Positions 35,613-44,503 of a stretch of DNA of 64,000 bases are shown here, one piece after another. A program made the translations under genes and the position numbers. The notes below the pieces were generated by a model. The model was given only the letters and a program-made list of their open reading frames with translations, made no database searches and was not told the origin of the DNA. The stretch covers positions 310,001-374,000 of the forward strand of contig NZ_RQHV01000042.1 of the NCBI RefSeq assembly GCF_004771005.1, in the 5' to 3' direction. How positions within the stretch are numbered: the first letter of the stretch is position 1; every line of letters starts with the position of its first letter. This stretch comes from Leptospira ilyithenensis. Its GTDB lineage: Bacteria; Spirochaetota; Leptospiria; Leptospirales; Leptospiraceae.

Positions 35613-36670
35613 AAATTGGATACCAAACCGGAAAGTTGTTTCTGCCAAGGGAAATAATTATAATATTTCAAAGCCTTTTTTTGGTTTTGAATCAGTATTA
35701 GGCGTTTGGAAGAATCGGAAAGGCAATCCTCCATATTTTCAGCGAGTCGCTTGTAATCTTTGGAATGAAATTTGATTCCGCCTTCTCTCATTGTCGATCC
35801 GATTGCACCCTGTTCGTAAGCAAATACAGGCAATCCCATTCCGAATGCTTCGAGAACAGGCAAACAAAATCCTTCATGTTCGCTCATAGAAACAAAAGCA
35901 TCGGATTTGGACAGGACTTGCAATACTTCTTCATCGGAAAGACCTTGTAGGAATAAAACTTTTCCTTCCAGGTTCAGATCTGAAACTTTTTTTAAAAGCA
36001 AATCGAAATATCCATGGAACGCATGAATCACCGAACCGACACAATACAACTTGGAATCCGGATGAGTTTTCTCCCAGACGAAAAAAAAATCAATCAGGTC
36101 TTCCCATTTTTTTTGAGGCGAAAATCTGCCTAAAAAACAAATGGCTCCGTCATTATTATTTTCCAAATGAATGTCGGAGCTATAATAGGATTTGCAAATG
36201 GGAATTGTAATTATATTTTTAAAACCGTATTCTTCGATCGTATATCCGTTGTATGGTGAATCGCACCAGGCAGCATCGCAAAAGATTGCCAAGGAAGCGA
36301 TTTCCAAATAGGAAATGGATTCGAAACGTTCCATTGAGTTGTAAATTTCCGAAGTCGTCGTATTTTTATAATAGAATGCAGGTGTTATATTATGAAAACG
36401 TAAAATTTTTTTTCCGGGAAGGGATTGGAAATAATCAAGAGGGTATCCTTGCCCTGCATAATGTAAGATATGAATATCGTTTTTGGTCAAAGGAAGATCC
36501 GAATGACAAAGATGATATTGTGAAGATTCCGCCTTTTCCCCTTTTTTAGGAAGTCTTGTCACAAAATGAGAATTCCAGCCTAGGTTTTTAAATTCCTTGC
36601 TTAGACCTTTTGCATCATTGCCTACTCCATCGGAATCTTTCAGCTCATCTAGGTGCTGAAATACGTTCAT
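35609..36670 (-). CDS. Glycosyltransferase family 4
   Basis: 353 aa. GT-B fold with AICFLGRFSPQKKWEDLIDFF and AFVSMSEHEGFCLPVLEAFG (E-x7-E), then PVFAYEQGAIGSTMREGG. It is similar along its length to the neighbour at 34560-35612, pointing to duplication and divergence. The N-terminus has an early His-rich loop (LRFHNITPAFYY) matched by IYHNVTPHDFLE in the neighbour, likely part of the acceptor site. Its ATG shares a base with the upstream TAA. Confidence 0.9.
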   Translation of the reverse strand: MNVFQHLDELKDSDGVGNDAKGLSKEFKNLGWNSHFVTRLPKKGEKAESSQYHLCHSDLPLTKNDIHILHYAGQGYPLDYFQSLPGKKILRFHNITPAFYYKNTTTSEIYNSMERFESISYLEIASLAIFCDAAWCDSPYNGYTIEEYGFKNIITIPICKSYYSSDIHLENNNDGAICFLGRFSPQKKWEDLIDFFFVWEKTHPDSKLYCVGSVIHAFHGYFDLLLKKVSDLNLEGKVLFLQGLSDEEVLQVLSKSDAFVSMSEHEGFCLPVLEAFGMGLPVFAYEQGAIGSTMREGGIKFHSKDYKRLAENMEDCLSDSSKRLILIQNQKKALKYYNYFPWQKQLSGLVSNL

Positions 36671-37689
36671 TAGGAAATCTTTTTATAACGTAGGATTTTT
36701 TTGGAGGAAGATTTTGTCAGATCTCTTTCTTCGGAAAGACCGAACGCTTTAAGATAATTCGGAAGTTTTTTTAAATCGATTTTACTCAACTGAATGTCTT
36801 GAAACGGACTATGGTTGTCTTCGTTTTCCAATTGAACGGAAAAGTAGAGATAACCCCCGGGTTGCAAACAACCGGAAATTTCGGCAAATATCCTTTCCAA
36901 AACAATGGAAGGAAATCTGTTTAAAGAAAGTCCGATGATGATGTGATTTGTTTCCAAATGTTTTAGAGGAAATAAAGAATCCACCAGTTTGATATCGGAT
37001 GTGATTTTCTTTTGAACAAATTCGAATTCGTTTTTACTTTCGGTGTAGGAATTAAACGGAATGGATTCGATTGTTAATTTTTTAAGTAAGGAACCCCATT
37101 CGGGAAAAATAACTTCCAGCTTTCCCTTTTCTTTCATGTCTGAAATTGCAAGATCCCAGTCATCCGACAAACCCGCATCATCGATAAATTGGTAGTTCGC
37201 CCAACCAAACGTAGGTTCACCGCTCATTTTTTTTACATCAGCTTGTAGTAAATGATCCTTGTAAAAGCTTTCGAATCTTTTTTCCAAGTTTTGCATTCTT
37301 TTTGCCAGTCGAATTAACTCGTGTAATACGGAAAAGAAAGCTTTGATTCTATTTTCAGATAATTTTTTGTCGACTAACCCATAAAATTCGATGAATCGTG
37401 TGAATAAAAATTTAATCGGTCCTTTTACAAACCAAAGTTTCGGATTTGTAAATTTGGGCGGCGCAATTCCCTTTTCGAATAAATGAGCAGTTCCGGCAGG
37501 GTCAAATTTTCTATAACCTTCGGGAGATTCCGGTTGGAATTGCATTTTGGAGATTCTTTCCAATTCGAGCTTTGTCGGAGGAGGAAGGGGGATCTTGGAT
37601 TCGATTTCGCGCATAATTTCTTTTACATCAATTTGCGGGTCTCTGATTTCCAAAAATGGCGTGGGGCTTAAGCTAGGGTCGTTTTCCAC
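36670..37689 (-). CDS. Methyltransferase-like protein of the glycan cluster
   Basis: 339 aa. The first ~150 residues contain a Pro-rich start and a helical segment (FFSVLHELIRLAKRMQNLEK), a layout also seen in proteins accompanying O-antigen transferases. The C-terminal half has the end of a class I SAM-methyltransferase fold (LVDSLFPLKHL, LSLNRFP, FAEISGCLQPGGYLYFSVQL), but the glycine-rich SAM loop (ExGxGxG) is absent. It may be catalytically dead or use a divergent site. First gene of the four-gene glycosyltransferase operon, with overlapping stop/start junctions downstream. Confidence 0.65.
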   Translation of the reverse strand: MENDPSLSPTPFLEIRDPQIDVKEIMREIESKIPLPPPTKLELERISKMQFQPESPEGYRKFDPAGTAHLFEKGIAPPKFTNPKLWFVKGPIKFLFTRFIEFYGLVDKKLSENRIKAFFSVLHELIRLAKRMQNLEKRFESFYKDHLLQADVKKMSGEPTFGWANYQFIDDAGLSDDWDLAISDMKEKGKLEVIFPEWGSLLKKLTIESIPFNSYTESKNEFEFVQKKITSDIKLVDSLFPLKHLETNHIIIGLSLNRFPSIVLERIFAEISGCLQPGGYLYFSVQLENEDNHSPFQDIQLSKIDLKKLPNYLKAFGLSEERDLTKSSSKKILRYKKIS

Positions 37690-37773
37690 GGAATTCTTTC
37701 TTGTTGAGAGGATTTGAAATTTTAGGATGATGGCAACTAAATCTTAGAATTGGATCGGAAAATTCCCCTATAT

Positions 37774-38688
37774 ATGGAAAAAATAAAAGCTTTGATAACT
37801 GGTGGGACGGGTTTTGTCGGAAAATACCTCGTTTCGAGCTTAAATCAGAGTGGAGAATATGATATTTCTCTTTTTTCTGCGGATATTCGAGACAAGTCGG
37901 AAACGGAAAGGGTTGTATTTTCAACGAAACCTTCCGTCGTTTTCCATTTGGCAGCCCAGCCGTTTGTTCCTCGCGCAATTGAAGATCCTTGGGAAACCGA
38001 AGAAATCAACGTCAAAGGTACTTTGAATTTACTGGAATCACTTCACCGTTTGGGAACGCCTGTAAGGATGCTCTATGTTTCTTCCGCCGATGTTTACGGT
38101 TTTCAAAAAGAAGAAACACTTCCTTTGTCGGAAACTTTGATTCCAAAACCGATCAATCCCTATTCGGGAAGCAAACTAGCAGCCGAATCTTATTGCAGAC
38201 AATATTCCGCTTATGATAAAAACCTGACGGTTGTTATTGCCCGCCCATTCAATCACATAGGTATCGGCCAGAGATTGGAATTTGTGATTCCTAATTTCTG
38301 CAAACAGATCATCCAGGCAAAAACTCAGAAACGGGATTTTATAGAAGTTGGAGATTTAAATCCTACAAGGGATTTTTCCCATGTGCAAGATATAGTCAAC
38401 GGTTATATGACTCTAGTGAAAAAGGGAGAAGCCGGAGAAATCTATAATATTTGTTCTGGGAAAGAAACAAGCATTCGTTATATGGTCGAGGAATTGATCA
38501 GTATTTCCGGGGTTCAATTGGAATATAGAGTGGATGCAAATAGAGTTCGTGCTTCGGAGACCTCCCGAGTATTCGGAAATAATGATAAACTCGTGAAGCT
38601 AGGTTGGGCTCCGAAATGCAATCTGCCTGAAACTCTTAAAGAGATATATTCATCCATGGAAAATGACAAAGCTTTATTCAGTCATTGA
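37774..38688 (+). CDS. NAD-dependent sugar epimerase/reductase, GDP-sugar reductase-like
   Basis: 304 aa from ATG 37774; an upstream in-frame TTG at 37750 is less likely. Extended SDR: LITGGTGFVGKYLVSSL (NAD loop), YVSSADVYG (Ser) and NPYSGSKLAAE (Tyr/Lys). The text IARPFNHIGIGQ resembles GDP-6-deoxy-lyxo-4-hexulose reductase (Rmd) and GDP-mannose dehydratase relatives, so it likely makes a deoxy sugar donor such as GDP-rhamnose. It is divergent from the glycosyltransferase operon and may supply it. It overlaps the 3' end of the M48 gene by 11 bases. Confidence 0.85.
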   Translation: MEKIKALITGGTGFVGKYLVSSLNQSGEYDISLFSADIRDKSETERVVFSTKPSVVFHLAAQPFVPRAIEDPWETEEINVKGTLNLLESLHRLGTPVRMLYVSSADVYGFQKEETLPLSETLIPKPINPYSGSKLAAESYCRQYSAYDKNLTVVIARPFNHIGIGQRLEFVIPNFCKQIIQAKTQKRDFIEVGDLNPTRDFSHVQDIVNGYMTLVKKGEAGEIYNICSGKETSIRYMVEELISISGVQLEYRVDANRVRASETSRVFGNNDKLVKLGWAPKCNLPETLKEIYSSMENDKALFSH

Positions 38689-39859
38689 TACATGCTTTTT
38701 GAATTCGTTTCCATTTATCTTTAGATACAAGTTTTTTTGTTTTTCGGGAATCCGTCTTTGCAACTATATCTTTGAATGCTTTCATTCTATCTTCCGTACG
38801 GGGATGAGTGCTTAGAAAGTTTGAAAAGTCGAATATTTTCTTAGAAATGGAATCACTCGTTTTGTCAGGCTTTTTCGTTTTTTCAGTATGTTCCGCAAGA
38901 CTTTCTTCTTTTTCCAATCTCTGAAAAAAAAGATAAAGCCCCGCTGGTGAGTAATTCGCATTTTTAAGCAGTTGAATGGAATAACTATCCGCCTCTACTT
39001 CAAAATCTCGTGAAAATTTTAAAACAGCGATGGTAGTTCCAATTTCGGAAACTGTTTCGATAATTTCAAAATCACCTAAACCGGGACCTACGACTACACT
39101 GATGGCAAAAGCAGTTCCCATTGCTTTGATTAGGTTGCGAATATGGTGTCTTTTTTCCACATGAGCAAGTTCGTGTGCCAGGACGCCGACTACTTCTTCG
39201 GGAGTGCTTGCATTCCGGATGAGACCGGAAAAGAAATACACTCTACCGCCTGACAATGCAAATGCGTTCGATTCCGGTCGGTTTATGATTTTGATTTGGT
39301 AGTTAAAGGGTGAATCTTTCGGCTTTAAATTTTTAACAGCATCTTCTAAAAACTTTTGAGCCTCTTCCGAATGACAGATGGAAAACTGGGATTCCACCTG
39401 TTTATTTACTTCGTTTCCCAGCTTTTCATCAAACTGAGTCGGGAAGAGCACATACAATTTTAATAAAATAAAATAATAAAAAGAACCGATCACTACCGCA
39501 AAAAAAATACCGAATAAAAATACGGTGCGCAGATCCAATTGTTTGGAGGAATAGATAAGATTTTGAAAAAAACCTTGCTTTTTCTTATTTTCAAACCAGA
39601 TAGATTCGATGTTTTGTTTTTCTTCTTTGGTGCAAAAAATTTCGATGATCGGGCTTTCCGCCGTTTCATCAGGTAAAATCGTAAACTTACAACCATTAGG
39701 AGTCGTTTCGAAATTTGCCAGACCTTCGATGGAAAATTTTTGAGTCAATGTTTCCGATTGAAAGTTGATTCTATTGTTTTGCAAAGAAGCGACCCCGGAT
39801 TCCGGGATCGCTGACTTTCCGTTAAAGTAACGTGCTTTAAATTCTAATTTTTGATTCAC
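38678..39859 (-). CDS. M48-family metalloprotease, membrane-anchored
   Basis: 393 aa, GTG start next to the stop of the DUF898 gene. One hydrophobic helix (about 112-139) follows a ~110-residue N-terminal domain. The zinc site is H229-E-x-x-H233 in LAHELAHVEKRHH with the third ligand E289 in FEVEADSYS. Ends with STHPRTEDRMKAF, usual for BepA/Oma1-like peptidases. Likely acts in envelope protein quality control. The N-terminal domain is not one I recognise from BepA. Confidence 0.92.
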   Translation of the reverse strand: MNQKLEFKARYFNGKSAIPESGVASLQNNRINFQSETLTQKFSIEGLANFETTPNGCKFTILPDETAESPIIEIFCTKEEKQNIESIWFENKKKQGFFQNLIYSSKQLDLRTVFLFGIFFAVVIGSFYYFILLKLYVLFPTQFDEKLGNEVNKQVESQFSICHSEEAQKFLEDAVKNLKPKDSPFNYQIKIINRPESNAFALSGGRVYFFSGLIRNASTPEEVVGVLAHELAHVEKRHHIRNLIKAMGTAFAISVVVGPGLGDFEIIETVSEIGTTIAVLKFSRDFEVEADSYSIQLLKNANYSPAGLYLFFQRLEKEESLAEHTEKTKKPDKTSDSISKKIFDFSNFLSTHPRTEDRMKAFKDIVAKTDSRKTKKLVSKDKWKRIQKACIND

Positions 39860-40816
39860 TTAAATAGTAAGGAAGCCTTCTAAAGTTTCAGCCAGTGCTT
39901 CCAATCCTTCTGCTGTTGCGGAAGCAGTCGGGTCTGCTTTAGCTGATATACTTCCGAAATCCACTTCCGTTTCCAGACTTATGGATTCTAAAAATAATTT
40001 GGATATGCGAACAATTGCCCAAGCAAGTCCGAATCCAAGTGTGAAAAGTACAATTGCATAAGCAACGATAATGTTGAGGAATACTTTACCGCCTGTAAGG
40101 TCGGATTGAAACTTTTTTCCCTGAAAAGATCTATGATTCCAAATGTAATTTTGTAAATCGGCAAGAAACCAGGAAGAATAAATTCCGAAAGTGATGATAG
40201 AAAGAAAGAAACCCTTCAAATAGATAAAGAAAATCTCTTTTCCGTCTACTTGGAATCCAAAGTTTGCATTTCCGTAACGGGTTTTGCTTGCTATGTAGGC
40301 TTCTTTTTCAGCATAGAACCAAGGATAATAAATTCCTAAAGTAACAATAGTTAATAGTCCACCCTTTAGATAAATTTTTGCAAGTTCCAAACCTTTTCCG
40401 TCAAATCCGAATCTAAGATTGCGGAAACCGGTTCTTGAAGTGAGATATTTTCTACTTCCGACAATCACGAATGGAAAGACCCCGAGGAAAAATGCGGCGA
40501 GCAAGATGGGAGGTATGATTTGTGCGAGTGTAAGACTGATCATACCTAAAATTTTTCCAAGGATTTGAAGGACGATTCCGCCAACTACCAGGATTGCCAA
40601 AGCTTTTAAAAAACCGATGAATCTTTCCTTGCCTGTTCCGTGAAAAGAGAACCTTTCTCCTGCCCACTCGGTGTTTTCAGCCATAAACTTTTGGGTATTG
40701 GCCTTTGCCCAAAAAGTATAAATACCTAAGGTGACTACAGTCAGAAATCCATTCTTCAGCAAGAGCATAAAAAGCGCCCCCCCTGTAGCATGATAAGTAA
40801 ATCTTTTATTGTCCAT
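39860..40816 (-). CDS. DUF898 (YjgN-like) membrane protein
   Basis: 318 aa. Three repeats of the type FTYHATGGALFMLLLKNGFL..VTLGIYTFWAKA, LAKIYLKGGLLTIVTLGIYYPWFYAE and FFIYLKGFFLSIITFGIYSSWFLAD, each a membrane hairpin, are the hallmark of the DUF898/YjgN family. Function is unknown. It directly precedes the M48 protease gene with no gap, which suggests that it may anchor or be processed by that protease. Confidence 0.9.
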   Translation of the reverse strand: MDNKRFTYHATGGALFMLLLKNGFLTVVTLGIYTFWAKANTQKFMAENTEWAGERFSFHGTGKERFIGFLKALAILVVGGIVLQILGKILGMISLTLAQIIPPILLAAFFLGVFPFVIVGSRKYLTSRTGFRNLRFGFDGKGLELAKIYLKGGLLTIVTLGIYYPWFYAEKEAYIASKTRYGNANFGFQVDGKEIFFIYLKGFFLSIITFGIYSSWFLADLQNYIWNHRSFQGKKFQSDLTGGKVFLNIIVAYAIVLFTLGFGLAWAIVRISKLFLESISLETEVDFGSISAKADPTASATAEGLEALAETLEGFLTI

Positions 40817-41164
40817 CAGTGACCTGCCTATAGAATTCTTGTGGGACTAATTGAACTCTAAGTCCCTGAAAAGGTAAAGAAAAATATTGACTGAAATAAA
40901 TAAATATTTTGGCTAACTATAGTTTGTTGAAGATTCACTGATTTATAAATTACTAATATGCTATTGGGAAATGAACTAGGTTCAAAATAAAATCTTCCTG
41001 AACGGGATTCAGGTGAGGCTAAATTTCTAGAAATAAGTAAGGGTTTGCCCTTTTCAAGGGAGATTTTAAATTAGTGTCAGCACTATAAAATAGATAACTT
41101 ATTTTCAGATTTCGGATGATTTTCGATGTCTAAATTAAGTGACCGAGAGTCAGGATTTCCACAT
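40817..41164. other. Intergenic region with small hairpins
   Basis: About 350 bases between divergent genes, AT-rich. Visible features: a hairpin CCTGAA-CGGGA-TTCAGG at about 40997-41013, a mini-hairpin AAGGG-TTTG-CCCTT at about 41038-41051, and a TATAAAAT box at about 41083 that could be the -10 of the plus-strand gene. A TTGACT at about 40889 is a possible -35, but its partner is unclear. No open frame or RNA gene was recognised here. Confidence 0.4.
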
Positions 41165-41449
41165 ATGTTTTCAAAAGTTTTTTTCTCATTAGGATTTATC
41201 CTTCTGATTTCCGCTTCCTTATTTTCGCAGTCAGAATTGCCTCCGACAGCCGGGGACTTAAAAGGACAGGATCGTTCCGTCATCCAACCTCCCGAGAGGA
41301 AAGAAAAGAAGGGCTGTTGCAAAATAAAATATCCGGCGGGAGGTTACGATTTTTTTCTCGCTACCGAGGAAGCTTGTCGCAGTAGTTTATATTTTGATAG
41401 GTATTTAGGAGAAAACAATACATTATGCCTTCGTTGGGAAGAGGATTAG
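41165..41449 (+). CDS. Small secreted cysteine-rich protein
   Basis: 94 aa from ATG 41165, chosen over ATG 41126 because AGGA lies nine bases upstream and it gives a signal peptide (MFSKVFFSLGFILLISASLFSQ) with a signal peptidase I site. The mature part has a CCKI pair plus single Cys residues in EACRS and TLCLR, suggesting disulfides. Its end overlaps the patatin gene by 25 bases. No family is recognised. Confidence 0.65.
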   Translation: MFSKVFFSLGFILLISASLFSQSELPPTAGDLKGQDRSVIQPPERKEKKGCCKIKYPAGGYDFFLATEEACRSSLYFDRYLGENNTLCLRWEED

Positions 41450-42414
41450 ATTTGCCTAACTTCACTGAGGTGAAGGACCAGCTACTACAGACCATCAATC
41501 GCTTTATTCCTTTATATGAGGTTTCTTTGGCCATCGCGGGTGGAGGTTGCAAGGCTCTTTACGGTTTAGGAGTAGGAAGAGTTTTGCGAGAGTGGGGAGT
41601 TCGGTTCAATGAAGTATCCGGAGTTTCGGCAGGAGCCGCAATGGCACTTTGTATTCTCTCCGAATCCGAAGATGAAACAGTTGAGTATTTTGAAGAAATC
41701 ACGCGCCGCAATTCCAGTAATTTTCATTTTTCCAATCTATTGAGAGGAGAACCGACTTTTCCTCATGAAGAAATGTATCGAAGAGGCATTCGTTTTGGGC
41801 TGCGATTTGATCGTATTCTTGCTTCCGGTGCAAAGGTGTTCATTCATACGGTTCGAGCTTACCCTCAGGAAAATTCCCTTAAAAATAAATTTCGCCTAGC
41901 AAGGCTTATCAGTGAAACGGGAAGAGCGTTTTTACTGGATGATAGGGATCGCAGTGAAGGCAAGTCTGCAAATAGGATTTCGGAAATTGTAAAAAAATGG
42001 AAAATGCAAGATGTATATTTTACGGAAAAAGATTTTCATAATCCGGAAGTCATTGAACAATTTATTCTAAACTCTTCTTCTATACCTCCGATTGTGGACT
42101 TTCAGTCAGTAAACGGAGAATACTATTTGGATGGAGGGCTCACCAACAATCTAGTGATTGAAAAATTTTCTTCGGGAGCAAAGATCATAGGCATTCACTA
42201 CGAGTCTTCAACCATAGTAGACAAAGATACTGAGATTTTAAAAAAAACTTATTTGATGCGGCCTTCCCGACCTTTGACAATCACTTCCTTCGATTATACG
42301 AATCCAGCTGGCTTAAGAGATACTTTCGAATTGGGCAAAGCAGATGCCAGGGCGCAAAAACATCAGATTTTGGAATTTTTGCAAAGAGATGCCAGTTCCT
42401 TTATGCCGATTTGA
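41425..42414 (+). CDS. Patatin-like phospholipase
   Basis: 329 aa. Oxyanion loop AGGGCKALYGLGVGR, nucleophile S68 in GVSAGAAM (GxSxG), and the Asp of the catalytic dyad in YYLDGGLTNN. No signal peptide, so likely cytoplasmic or secreted by another route. The family hydrolyses phospholipids or lysophospholipids. It starts within the preceding small-protein gene and overlaps the convergent aminotransferase gene by 52 bases at the 3' end. Confidence 0.93.
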   Translation: MPSLGRGLDLPNFTEVKDQLLQTINRFIPLYEVSLAIAGGGCKALYGLGVGRVLREWGVRFNEVSGVSAGAAMALCILSESEDETVEYFEEITRRNSSNFHFSNLLRGEPTFPHEEMYRRGIRFGLRFDRILASGAKVFIHTVRAYPQENSLKNKFRLARLISETGRAFLLDDRDRSEGKSANRISEIVKKWKMQDVYFTEKDFHNPEVIEQFILNSSSIPPIVDFQSVNGEYYLDGGLTNNLVIEKFSSGAKIIGIHYESSTIVDKDTEILKKTYLMRPSRPLTITSFDYTNPAGLRDTFELGKADARAQKHQILEFLQRDASSFMPI

Positions 42415-43598
42415 AATTGGTCTTCCGGAACAATCAGACTGACAACCAAAACAGTTCTATCTTCGGGAAAGCCGAACCAGTTTCCTGGATGCATGTAAAT
42501 ATTACTTTCGCTTAAAGTTTGTTCGGCGAACTCTTCGTCGGACAATTTCGAATTTTTAATTTCAACCATTCCATACCAGCCAGCTTTCCCGTGGGTCCAA
42601 TGAGCAGACTGCCCGTTTGCCGTATTATTTTCCTCAGGCTCAAAACAGTTTTTCGCAAATTTCAAGTTTCGCCTAACTCTGCTTAATATTTTATTCTGGA
42701 TCATTGACTTCCAGGAAAATAAATCGTTCAATGTATATTGGATCGGAGTATTTACGGAAAGAAACGTATCTGCGATGATCTCCAAGCCGCTGAGGGATTT
42801 TTCCCTGAAATCGGCATCTCCTTGTACATGGATCCAACTCAGTTTCATTTGCGGCAAAGCCAACATTTTAGAGATTCCATTTAGCACAAAGAATGGTGCT
42901 TTGGAAGTATTGGGATAATAGTTCAATTCCTGCACTTTATTTTCTTCGAAGATATAGGAGGCAAAGACTTCATCCAAAATCAAAGGGATTCCTTTCTGTT
43001 CCGACCATGAAAACCATTCTTGCCAATCCCTTTCTTTCAAAATCGAACCTGTGGGGTTGGAAGGAGAAACAAGCAATACTGCCTTTGTGGAAGGTTTCAA
43101 TTTCTTTTGCATAAGAGCAAGGGAATACTCCCAGGACTTTTCGGACTCATCCCAAAGAAGGTCGTATTCATTTACTTCTACGTTTTCCAGTTCTCCCAAA
43201 AAATGAAATAACGGATAACCGGGAGCCGGAACTAAAATTTCATCTCCCGGATTGCAAAGCAGTTTGAATAAAAAACTATAGGCTTCGGATGTACTTGATG
43301 TCAGAACCAAATCATTCGGATTGAGTTCCGATCCTCTTATTCGATAATCCTTTGCAATCGCATTACGTGCTGTTAGAAGACCTTGGGGATTGGGGTCGTA
43401 GATGGAAAAAGGTTCTTTTTCCAAGCTATGGGAAAAAACGTCGGAAGGAAAATCCAATCCTACCTGAGTCGGATTGGAAATTGTAAGATCGATGATATGG
43501 GTTTTGTTTTTTTCTTTTTCCTTTTTGATTCGGGACAAAAGATTCTCTTCTTCTCCCAGTCCCAGATCATTGATTTTTTTAGAAAAAGAAACTTTCAT
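42363..43598 (-). CDS. Class I/II pyridoxal-phosphate aminotransferase
   Basis: 411 aa. Family motifs: LDLTISNPT-like opening (IIDLTISNPTQVGL), VPAPGYPLF, the SPSNPTGS loop, LILDEVFASY, and the PLP-binding Lys in LNGISKMLALPQMKLSW. It transfers amino groups between an amino acid and a keto acid; substrate cannot be assigned. Six-residue inserts are not obvious, length is normal. Follows the SDR gene by 5 bases on the same strand, so the two form an operon. Confidence 0.92.
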   Translation of the reverse strand: MKVSFSKKINDLGLGEEENLLSRIKKEKEKNKTHIIDLTISNPTQVGLDFPSDVFSHSLEKEPFSIYDPNPQGLLTARNAIAKDYRIRGSELNPNDLVLTSSTSEAYSFLFKLLCNPGDEILVPAPGYPLFHFLGELENVEVNEYDLLWDESEKSWEYSLALMQKKLKPSTKAVLLVSPSNPTGSILKERDWQEWFSWSEQKGIPLILDEVFASYIFEENKVQELNYYPNTSKAPFFVLNGISKMLALPQMKLSWIHVQGDADFREKSLSGLEIIADTFLSVNTPIQYTLNDLFSWKSMIQNKILSRVRRNLKFAKNCFEPEENNTANGQSAHWTHGKAGWYGMVEIKNSKLSDEEFAEQTLSESNIYMHPGNWFGFPEDRTVLVVSLIVPEDQFQIGIKELASLCKNSKI

Positions 43599-43603
43599 GG
43601 CGG

Positions 43604-44386
43604 TTACTTTTTAATATAATTCAAACCTTTTGCAATTTTACGAATCATAAATCTGGGCGAAATACGAATTGATTGTGCCAAAAGAAAGTTCAAGAGTCCC
43701 GCAATCTTTACCACCTGTCCCTTTTTCAAAGCCTTGTACCCTTGTTTGGCAACAGTTTTGGAATCCATTGTCAGGATGGGATTGGAGGCAAGTTTGCTTT
43801 CATTCATATCCGCACTATTGAAAAATTCCGTTCTGGTAGGACCTGGACAAAGCGTTGACACCTTGATTCCGTATTGGCTTACTTCTTCCGCGATTCCTTC
43901 CGAAAAAGAAAGCACATATGCCTTGGACGCATAATATCCGCTCATGTAAGGTCCGGGTTGGAAAGCAGCAGTCGATGCAATGTTCAGAATTTCGCCTGAC
44001 TTTCGTTTGATCATCTCAGGTAAAACAAGATGAGTGAGTTCTACCAAGGTAACCACATTCAATTGAAGCAACTCGGTTTCTTTAACAAGTTCATTTTCAG
44101 CAAATGCACCGTTTAACCCGATCCCTGCATTATTTACCAAACTATCTATGTTTAGGTTTTTCTTTTTGATTTCTCCGAAGAGCTCTTTCGCGGAACCTGG
44201 AAGGGAAAGATCCTTTACGGATACATGGGATTCCTGTCCGTATTTGATTTTGATTTCATTTTTTAAGGACTCCAATTTCCCTTTGTTACGAGCGACAAGG
44301 ATCAAAGAATATCCGTCTTTTGCAAAAAGTTCTGCAAAATCCTTTCCTAAACCTGTGGACGCTCCAGTGATTAAAACTGTTTTCAT
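43604..44386 (-). CDS. Short-chain dehydrogenase/reductase
   Basis: 260 aa. SDR motifs: TGASTGLGKD, NNAGIG, LNIASTAAF with the catalytic Ser and YYASKAYV with Tyr/Lys. The C-terminal end is basic and hydrophobic (LLNFLLAQSIRISPRFMIRKI). This layout is common in DltE-like or acyl-chain reductases. Upstream partner of the aminotransferase. Confidence 0.92.
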   Translation of the reverse strand: MKTVLITGASTGLGKDFAELFAKDGYSLILVARNKGKLESLKNEIKIKYGQESHVSVKDLSLPGSAKELFGEIKKKNLNIDSLVNNAGIGLNGAFAENELVKETELLQLNVVTLVELTHLVLPEMIKRKSGEILNIASTAAFQPGPYMSGYYASKAYVLSFSEGIAEEVSQYGIKVSTLCPGPTRTEFFNSADMNESKLASNPILTMDSKTVAKQGYKALKKGQVVKIAGLLNFLLAQSIRISPRFMIRKIAKGLNYIKK

Positions 44387-44503
44387 TTCTCTTTCCCCGG
44401 GGTTAAGTTCCCGTGTTTATATTTTAATTTAGACAAGTTTCGGGCAATTAATTCCGAAAATGAAGTTTCTTTCTGACTACCTGGTCCAGAATGGCATTAT
44501 CTT

